From: Gammaproteobacteria bacterium
GTDB taxonomy: Bacteria; Pseudomonadota; Gammaproteobacteria; Steroidobacterales; GCA-2729495
Assembly: GCA_027293165.1 (NCBI GenBank)
Contig: JAPUGB010000084.1
Coordinates: 1-36,970, forward strand
Length of the DNA stretch: 36,970 nucleotides
Direction: 5' to 3'
Numbering within the stretch: position 1 is the stretch's first letter; each line of letters begins with the position of its first letter. Both the position numbers and the translations under genes were made by a program. The notes beneath the pieces are model-generated. The model did not search any database. It was not told the origin of the DNA and saw only the letters and a program-made list of their open reading frames with translations. Of the stretch, positions 31,724-36,970 are shown piece after piece.

Positions 31724-32563
31724 ATGAGTACCGCCGACAGACAGATCGGATTTATCGGTGGGGGAAACATGGGCCAGGCGATCATTCGCGGCCTGATACA
31801 GGCAGGTCACCCCCCACAGCTGCTTAGCGTGGCTGATCCTGATAGCGCATGCCAGGATGAGTTGCGTAATCTGCATGCGGGGTTGTATATCAGTCCGGAC
31901 AATCTCGCCGTCGCCGAAAAAGCTGACGTTTTGGTACTCGCTGTCAAACCGCAGATGATGCGAACCGTTGCCGAAGAAACTGCTGCGTCGGAACGTCCGG
32001 CCGATCAGTTGATCGTATCGATTGCCGCTGGCACAACCATTGGATCATTGCTTGCCTGGTTTGGGTCTGAGGTTCCGGTAGTTCGGGCTATGCCGAACCA
32101 ACCCGCGTTGATAGGCGCAGGATTATCAGTCCTGACGCCCAGCGCGAGTGTAACCGAACCCCAGCGGGAACTCGCTGACTACATTGCCAGCTCTATAGGT
32201 ACCGCAGTCTGGCTCGACAACGAAAGCCTGATGGACGCGGCAACCGCGGTGTCGGGCAGCGGCCCGGCATATTTCTATCTGCTGATGGAGTTGATTGAAA
32301 ACTCGGCACTCGATTTCGGGTTCAGCAAAGACGTAGCCAGTCGGCTCACGGTCGGTACGGCGCTGGGTGCCGCCAGGATCGCAGACACCGTCGGGTCCGA
32401 CCTCGCCGATCTGAGAAGGCAAGTAACGTCGCCGGGCGGCAGCACGGCCGCGGCGCTCAAGGTTCTGGAGGATGCGGAAATTCGTGATATCTTCCGCAGG
32501 GCGCTGGAGGCGGCCCGGGACCGGTCCGCCGAACTGGGAGAATCGGGCTCCAGTAACGACTGA
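31724..32563 (+). CDS. proC: Pyrroline-5-carboxylate reductase
   Basis: A 279-residue NAD(P)H-dependent enzyme making proline from pyrroline-5-carboxylate. The Rossmann motif is 'IGFIGGGNMGQAIIRGL'. 'VLAVKPQMM', 'VVRAMPNQPALIGAGLSVL' and the C-terminal signature 'AVSGSGPAYFYLLMELIEN' followed by 'DLRRQVTSPGGSTAAALKVLE' are all present. ATG 31724 was chosen; an in-frame TTG at 31721 immediately precedes it. It is 9 bp after yggS and upstream of yggT, the standard yggS-proC-yggT order. RocD encoded at 34.5 kb produces the pyrroline-5-carboxylate precursor from ornithine. Confidence 0.96.
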   Translation: MSTADRQIGFIGGGNMGQAIIRGLIQAGHPPQLLSVADPDSACQDELRNLHAGLYISPDNLAVAEKADVLVLAVKPQMMRTVAEETAASERPADQLIVSIAAGTTIGSLLAWFGSEVPVVRAMPNQPALIGAGLSVLTPSASVTEPQRELADYIASSIGTAVWLDNESLMDAATAVSGSGPAYFYLLMELIENSALDFGFSKDVASRLTVGTALGAARIADTVGSDLADLRRQVTSPGGSTAAALKVLEDAEIRDIFRRALEAARDRSAELGESGSSND

Positions 32564-32649
32564 GATCAGTGTTGCGCCAGGCTGACTGATTCGGGGAACA
32601 ACCAGCAGTCGCCTGACGGGCCCACCAAATCATATGGAAGAGCCGCAGC

Positions 32650-33231
32650 ATGCAAGATGCGCTGATTTTTGTTTTCCGGGTACTGATTGAACTTTACATC
32701 ATTACTTTCGTTCTGCGATTGATCCTGCAGTGGATAAGGGCGGACGCGCGCAATCCACTGATGCAATTTATTCTCCGGGTGACCAACCCGCTGGTTGTTC
32801 CGCTGCGCCGCTACGTTCCCAACGCTTGGGGATTCGATACAGCCACCTTCATCGTACTGTTCGTCATCCAGGCCCTTGCGACAACGGCTTTACTCAATGT
32901 GGCCTGTACGGTCGCGCCTCACGTTGGCCAGATAATTTCGCTGAGCCTTTTGCGCCTGGTTCACCTCGTGCTGAATGTTTATCTATTTCTGATTCTGGCC
33001 TATGTAATACTGAGTTGGATCGGCCAGGGCGGCTATAATCCTGCCGTTAGTCTACTGGGCAACATCGTGCAACCCGCATTACGGCCGCTGCGGCGATGGA
33101 TTCCGCCGATTGCCGGCATCGATTTATCCCCATTGTTTGCACTCATCATCATCGGATTTGTCATGCGCCTGCTGCCTTCAGGCCGTGCAATTACGGGGCT
33201 GGCCTGCGTGTCGATGAGCGGCATCATGTAG
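32650..33231 (+). CDS. yggT: YggT family membrane protein
   Basis: A 193-residue inner-membrane protein with two YggT repeats, each with a hydrophobic helix pair followed by a basic, Pro-containing loop: 'NPLMQFILRVTNPLVVPLRR' in the first and 'NPAVSLLGNIVQPALRPLRR' in the second. The function is not settled; YggT proteins are linked to osmotic tolerance and cell-division-related phenotypes in other bacteria. The position downstream of proC is conserved. The 86-bp gap from proC contains no clear promoter. Confidence 0.92.
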   Translation: MQDALIFVFRVLIELYIITFVLRLILQWIRADARNPLMQFILRVTNPLVVPLRRYVPNAWGFDTATFIVLFVIQALATTALLNVACTVAPHVGQIISLSLLRLVHLVLNVYLFLILAYVILSWIGQGGYNPAVSLLGNIVQPALRPLRRWIPPIAGIDLSPLFALIIIGFVMRLLPSGRAITGLACVSMSGIM

Positions 33232-33291
33232 GCCTGTGGCAACGGCTTCCAGAACCTCTGGCAGAGAGCGGGGACGATCGGCCAGAGTGAC

Positions 33292-33741
33292 TTACTCTGC
33301 CTGTGCCTGATGCTTCAAGCGAACCACGTCCGACGCTGACACGTACAGCAGATCGGCGATCTTACGGACGAGGTATTCCTCGTATCTATCGAGCTTGTCG
33401 TCGGCGAGTGCCACCTGCCACAACATAGCAATAACCTGTTGTTTCGCCCCAATGTCGAGTTCCTTGCGCAGCGAGCGCGTGAAATCATGCAGGCAAACCG
33501 CGTCGTCTAGAGCAACTTCCGCACGGCTTAGCAGAACGCCAGCTTCGCTCTCCGACATGCGAAAATGCGTCGCCAGAAGCCTGGCGATTTCCTCATCCTC
33601 GCCGTCGCTCTGATCAAAATCGGCTCTCGCCATTTCCACCAGAAGGGCTGCAAGCGCAAGTCGCACTGTTCCATCAGAGCCCTGATCAGCCTCCGCGGGA
33701 AATTCGTCCAGACCGAGTAATTCTCTAAGCTGCTTTATCAT
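33292..33741 (-). CDS. TerB-like family protein
   Basis: A 149-residue all-helical protein of the TerB/DjlA N-terminal type. Features are 'RLALAALLVEMARADFDQSDGEDEEIARLL', with an acidic D-x-D/E-x2-E loop likely binding metal, and the second half 'LDIGAKQQVIAMLWQVALADDKLDRYEEYLVRKIADLLYV', repeating the same loop (ADDKLDRYE). Short TerB-like proteins of this kind are widespread and mostly uncharacterised; the name does not imply tellurite resistance. It is 8 bp after the hydrolase gene on the same strand, so co-transcribed. Confidence 0.85.
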   Translation of the reverse strand: MIKQLRELLGLDEFPAEADQGSDGTVRLALAALLVEMARADFDQSDGEDEEIARLLATHFRMSESEAGVLLSRAEVALDDAVCLHDFTRSLRKELDIGAKQQVIAMLWQVALADDKLDRYEEYLVRKIADLLYVSASDVVRLKHQAQAE

Positions 33742-33749
33742 GAATCCCT

Positions 33750-34382
33750 CTAAGACAGGCTATCTACCAGCGCCGCTCTCAGCTGAATGAGCTGGCCGTG
33801 GAAAAAGTGACCGGCACCCGGAAACACAATCAGTTCCGGCCCGGGATGTAGCTCGTTCACCCAGGCCACCACCTCGTCACAGCTTACAACATCATCTGCA
33901 TCTCCCTGAATGATTAACCACGGGCAGATCGGTTGTGCAGATGCCAAGCCTTTTAACCTATCAACCGGTGGCGCAATACTGATCAACTGATCCGTATCGG
34001 TTTCTAGAGCAGCCCGGTATGAAACCAGCGCACCGAAGGAAAATCCAGCTAGCCAAAGCTTGGCGGTAGGGTACGTCTCGGTTACCCAGCGCACGACAGC
34101 CAGAAGGTCACCGGTCTCGCCAATGCCATCGGCATACTTCCCTTCGCTAGCACCAACGCCGCGAAAATTGAACCGTACCGCCGGCATGCCCAAGTCGTTT
34201 AGCGCCCGGGCGATCGTATGCACGACCTTGTTCATCATGGTTCCTTGATGTAATGGATGTGGGTGGCATACCACGCCAACACTTGTACCCTGGCTATCCC
34301 TGGGCGCCTCGAGCAAGGCCTCGATCTGCCCGGCCGGTCCGGCAATGGACAGTTCTTCCTTCACCGGTGCGCGGGCATTCAT
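33750..34382 (-). CDS. Alpha/beta hydrolase (COG2945-type)
   Basis: A 210-residue small alpha/beta hydrolase without signal peptide. Family marks are 'VVCHPHPLHQGTMMNKVVHT', 'RFNFRGVGASEGKYADG', nucleophile serine in 'LAGFSFGALVS', acid in 'IIQGDADDVVSC' and histidine in 'FPGAGHFFHG'. This is the triad order of the cytosolic COG2945 group, whose substrates are unknown; esterase or thioesterase activity is plausible. The frame is open to 34481, but ATG 34382 fits the family start and avoids overlap with the divergent rocD leader. It is followed at once by the TerB-like gene. Confidence 0.88.
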   Translation of the reverse strand: MNARAPVKEELSIAGPAGQIEALLEAPRDSQGTSVGVVCHPHPLHQGTMMNKVVHTIARALNDLGMPAVRFNFRGVGASEGKYADGIGETGDLLAVVRWVTETYPTAKLWLAGFSFGALVSYRAALETDTDQLISIAPPVDRLKGLASAQPICPWLIIQGDADDVVSCDEVVAWVNELHPGPELIVFPGAGHFFHGQLIQLRAALVDSLS

Positions 34383-34519
34383 AGACCGATTATTGCACCA
34401 ACCTGTGGCGACCGTGTCGAGTCCGCAGGCTTGCCAACCGAATATATTCCGGTAGTGACAGCCGCGGGGATAAACTAACATCCTCTAATGTCCGGACTGT
34501 GCGGCACCGAGGTTTAGTC

Positions 34520-35725
34520 GTGAGCAAGGCTATTGAATTGGAGCAGCGTTTTGGGGCTGCAAACTATAATCCTCTTCCGGTGGTTCTCACCCGTGGCCGG
34601 GGTTGCCATGTTTGGGACGAGCACGGCAACAAGTACCTCGACATGATGGGGGCGTACTCAGCGGTTAGCCACGGCCACGCACATCCGCGCCTGCTTGCCG
34701 TTCTCGGCGAGCAGGCCAGCCGTCTAAGTGTCGTATCCCGTGCTTTTCATACCGACCGCCTGGGACAATTTCTCGAGCGGGCCTGTGAGGTTACGGGCAT
34801 GGATATGGCGTTGCCGATGAACACCGGGGCCGAGGCCGTCGAAACTGCCCTGAAGGCGGCGCGTCGCTGGGCCTATGAACGCAAGCAGGTGCCGGCGGAT
34901 CAGGCCGAAGTCATCGTTTGTGAGGGCAATTTCCACGGCCGCACTCTGGCTGGTATCGCGATGTCTTCCGAACCCGAATACCGCGAAAATTTTGGACCAT
35001 TGCCGGGCGGCTTTCGCCTGATTCCGTTCGGTGATGCGAATGCACTGGACAGCGCGATTACACCCAACACCGCGGCGTTTCTGGTTGAACCTATACAGGG
35101 AGAAGGCGGCATTGTTATTCCGCCCGATGGTTACCTTGCACGATGCTCGGAAATCTGCCGACGCGAAAACGTGCTGTTGCTCTGCGACGAAATCCAGACC
35201 GGTCTTGGACGCACCGGGCAGTTGCTGGCATGTCACCACGACAAGGTGCAACCGGATGGCTTGCTGCTCGGCAAGGCTTTGGGTGGTGGAATCCTCCCCG
35301 TCTCTTTATTTCTCGCACGGCGGGACGTTATGGAACTGTTTCGCCCTGGAAGTCATGGAAGTACATTCGGCGGCAACCCGCTTGCCGCGGCTGTCGCCAA
35401 AACAGCGCTGGACGTATTGCTGGACGAAGACCTGATCACTAACAGCAGGTCGATGGGCAAATACCTTCTTGACGGTTTGAGAAAACGGAGTTCGCCGGTA
35501 CTAGCCGACACGCGGGGACGAGGCCTGTTTATCGGCATGCAACTCAATCCCGACATGATAAGTGCACGGGCATTCTGCGAACGGCTAATGACGCAGGGGA
35601 TACTGACCAAAGACACGCACGCGACTGTCGTACGCCTCGCACCACCGCTGATCATTCAGAGGCAGGAAGTCGATTGGGCCCTGACACGCATTGAGCAGGT
35701 GCTGAGGGAAATCGAAGCTCAGTAG
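34520..35725 (+). CDS. rocD: Ornithine aminotransferase
   Basis: A 401-residue class III PLP aminotransferase converting ornithine and 2-oxoglutarate to glutamate semialdehyde (pyrroline-5-carboxylate) and glutamate. 'GAANYNPLPVVLTRG', 'DMMGAYSAVSHGHAHP', 'MNTGAEAVETALKAARRWAY', 'NFHGRTLAGIAMSS', 'CDEIQTGLGRTGQLLAC', the PLP lysine K252 in 'LGKALGGGILPVS' and 'GSHGSTFGGNPLA' follow Bacillus RocD closely. GTG 34520 is preferred over GTG 34499 because GAGG lies 7 nt before it and the length equals that of RocD. The product feeds ProC (31.7 kb). It is divergent from the hydrolase gene with a 137-bp gap. Confidence 0.94.
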   Translation: MSKAIELEQRFGAANYNPLPVVLTRGRGCHVWDEHGNKYLDMMGAYSAVSHGHAHPRLLAVLGEQASRLSVVSRAFHTDRLGQFLERACEVTGMDMALPMNTGAEAVETALKAARRWAYERKQVPADQAEVIVCEGNFHGRTLAGIAMSSEPEYRENFGPLPGGFRLIPFGDANALDSAITPNTAAFLVEPIQGEGGIVIPPDGYLARCSEICRRENVLLLCDEIQTGLGRTGQLLACHHDKVQPDGLLLGKALGGGILPVSLFLARRDVMELFRPGSHGSTFGGNPLAAAVAKTALDVLLDEDLITNSRSMGKYLLDGLRKRSSPVLADTRGRGLFIGMQLNPDMISARAFCERLMTQGILTKDTHATVVRLAPPLIIQRQEVDWALTRIEQVLREIEAQ

Positions 35726-35819
35726 GCACTCGGCGCACGCGGTCGGTAAGCTGCCACGCGTTTTGCATTTTATTACCGGCAACAGTTAAATATTGGCGGA
35801 TGACAACGGAAGGAAAAAC

Positions 35820-36446
35820 ATGGAATTAATATCGGCAACGTTTGGCCGTAACCAAAAAATTCCCGAGACATGCGCTTTTGGTATCCCCGATCCGGACTCG
35901 CATATGCGCCTCGGCCAAAATCGCAACCCACAACTTAACTGGAGCGGGATACCCGATAATGCCCGGTCACTGGTCTTGTTGTGCATCGACACGGATGTGC
36001 CCTCGGCGCTGGATGACTTCAATAAGGAAGGCAGGGTGGTTCCTGCGGATTTGCCCAGGGTAGATTTTTTTCATTGGGTCATGGTTGACATCTCACCGGC
36101 TGACGGGTCCGTGGGCGAGGGAGAATGCTCAGATGGTATTGTTGCTGGCGGCAAAGACAACCCAGCGGGGCCGCCGGGCTCAAGACAAGGTATCAACGAC
36201 TATACCGGCTTCATGGCGGATGACCCGAAAATGAAGGGCGATTATTACGGCTACGAAGGGCCGTGTCCGCCGTGGAACGACTCGATCCTGCACCACTATC
36301 ATTTCACTCTGTACGCAACCGACCTGGATAAATGTCCCGTTGAAGGCCGTTTTACCGGTCAGCAGGTACAAGCAGCCATCGAGGGCCACGTGCTAGCCGA
36401 GGCGAAACTCACCGGTATTTATGCGCTGAATCCTGATCTTGCCTGA
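35820..36446 (+). CDS. YbhB/YbcL-type PEBP (Raf kinase inhibitor-like) protein
   Basis: A 208-residue phosphatidylethanolamine-binding-protein-fold protein. 'NRNPQLNWSGIPDNARSLVLLCIDTDVP' contains the P-x-L-x-W motif and the anion-pocket D-x-D, 'DFFHWVMVDI' the second pocket strand, and 'YEGPCPPWNDSILHHYHFTLYATD' the G-x(4)-P-x-H-like turn. No signal peptide is visible, so it is cytosolic. Bacterial members have no established substrate. ATG 35820 is chosen because AGGA lies 5 nt upstream; an in-frame TTG at 35793 is unlikely. It is convergent with the FKBP gene (76-bp gap without a clear terminator). Confidence 0.9.
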   Translation: MELISATFGRNQKIPETCAFGIPDPDSHMRLGQNRNPQLNWSGIPDNARSLVLLCIDTDVPSALDDFNKEGRVVPADLPRVDFFHWVMVDISPADGSVGEGECSDGIVAGGKDNPAGPPGSRQGINDYTGFMADDPKMKGDYYGYEGPCPPWNDSILHHYHFTLYATDLDKCPVEGRFTGQQVQAAIEGHVLAEAKLTGIYALNPDLA

Positions 36447-36522
36447 CAGAATCCGCCACCGGTCCGTCGGAGAGTTGTTGCAGATTTGCGCCCGGCCTGG
36501 CTTCTCGTCAGGGCTTTCGATT

Positions 36523-36970
36523 TCAGTCGACTGCGAGCAACTCGACTTCAAACACCAGCGTCGCGTTAGGTGGAATAACGCTGCCGGTGCCCTGCGCCCC
36601 GTATCCCCATTCTGCAGGGATAATCAAAATACGCTTGCCGCCCACTCGCATGCCGGCTACACCCTCATCCCAGCCGCGGATAACGCGCCCGGCACCGATG
36701 GGAAACTCGAATGGCTGACCGCGGTCTACCGAGCTGTAGTATTTTGTGCCCCGATAATCGGGGTTCTCCGGAGCGTATAACCAACCGGTGTAGTGAACCG
36801 TAGCGCTCACCCCAGCCGCTGCCTCTGCACCCTCACCTACGACAACATCTTCAATCAGCAATCCGGTGACGGCGCCGCTCGACGTCGACTCATTGCTGCC
36901 CATGGCTTGCTCTTCTGTTTGTTGGCAAGAGGCAACCAGTACCAGACTGAGCAACCACACACCACCGTTT
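36523..36970 (-). CDS. FKBP-type peptidyl-prolyl isomerase lipoprotein, 5' end cut
   Basis: A minus-strand gene whose start probably lies beyond the right edge, since the frame is open to 36970 and the visible GTG at 36960 would give a signal peptide too short and without positive charges. Lipobox 'LVASC' suggests export and lipid anchoring. A single FKBP domain follows: 'VHYTGWLYAPEN', 'GQPFEFPIGAGRVIRGWDEGVAGMRVGGKRILIIPAEWGYG' (read as VIRGWDEGV and GGKR-x3-IP) and 'IPPNATLVFEVELL'. It isomerises X-Pro bonds in periplasmic proteins. The extended 'YAPENPDYRGTKYYSS' insertion is like other lipoprotein FKBPs. Confidence 0.9.
   Translation of the reverse strand, partial: NGGVWLLSLVLVASCQQTEEQAMGSNESTSSGAVTGLLIEDVVVGEGAEAAAGVSATVHYTGWLYAPENPDYRGTKYYSSVDRGQPFEFPIGAGRVIRGWDEGVAGMRVGGKRILIIPAEWGYGAQGTGSVIPPNATLVFEVELLAVD

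Overview
The window is a chromosomal segment of a Gammaproteobacterium. The main evidence is gene order. From 20.6 to 33.2 kb the series pilIHG / gshB / tonB-like / yqgE / ruvX / pyrB / pilU-pilT / yggS / proC / yggT follows the order known from Pseudomonas aeruginosa, and rppH - DUF6776 - bactofilin - erpA on the left is a common gammaproteobacterial neighbourhood. Base composition is moderately GC-rich and coding density is very high. I see no insertion sequences, phage genes, CRISPR arrays, rRNA or tRNA. The genus cannot be named from the sequence. The differences from Pseudomonas (no pilK or chpB, no pyrR or pyrC', a pyrK-like gene, a third PilT-type ATPase) suggest another order.

Layout. 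1-2.1 kb (minus): rppH, DUF6776 protein, bactofilin and the first codons of erpA. 2.2-11 kb: a cobalamin-type uptake and activation set (btuC-like permease; then, 5.4 kb further on, btuD-like ATPase, PduO-type adenosyltransferase and btuF-like binding protein). It is interrupted by tyrA, the glutathione-dependent formaldehyde dehydrogenase adhC, a gamma-glutamyltransferase-family gene and pdxH. Between pdxH and the ATPase gene lies the only large non-coding stretch (7873-8565). 11-12.5 kb (minus): ampD-ampE. 12.6-22 kb (minus): a Pil-Chp type IV pilus chemosensory operon pilG-pilH-pilI-pilJ-chpA-chpC. 22.3-27.5 kb (plus): gshB, a TonB-like gene, yqgE, ruvX, pyrB, pyrK-like. 27.5-31 kb (minus): pilT, pilU and a third paralogue. 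31-33.2 kb (plus): yggS, proC, yggT. 33.3-36.97 kb: a TerB-like gene, an alpha/beta hydrolase, rocD, a PEBP-family gene and a lipoprotein FKBP cut by the window edge.

The most unusual element is in the 7.9-8.57 kb gap. A textbook sigma-54 promoter (TGGCACG-N4-TTGCT) is preceded by a nested dyad centred about 117 bp before the predicted start, and followed by about 220 nt of A-rich non-coding sequence ending in a strong intrinsic terminator. The predicted RNA carries several runs of consecutive AAN triplets (five, five and four). This is the type of site bound by Hfq and Crc in the Pseudomonas decoy RNAs CrcZ/CrcY. I read it as a candidate CrcZ-like, sigma-54-driven Hfq-sequestering small RNA outside its usual cbrB neighbourhood.

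Functionally, the right half joins pilus retraction (PilT, PilU and a third ATPase), its chemosensory control (Chp system, apparently without local methylation enzymes) and glutathione and pyrimidine housekeeping genes. A nine-base poly-G tract inside chpA could allow reversible frameshifting of the pilus chemosensory kinase.
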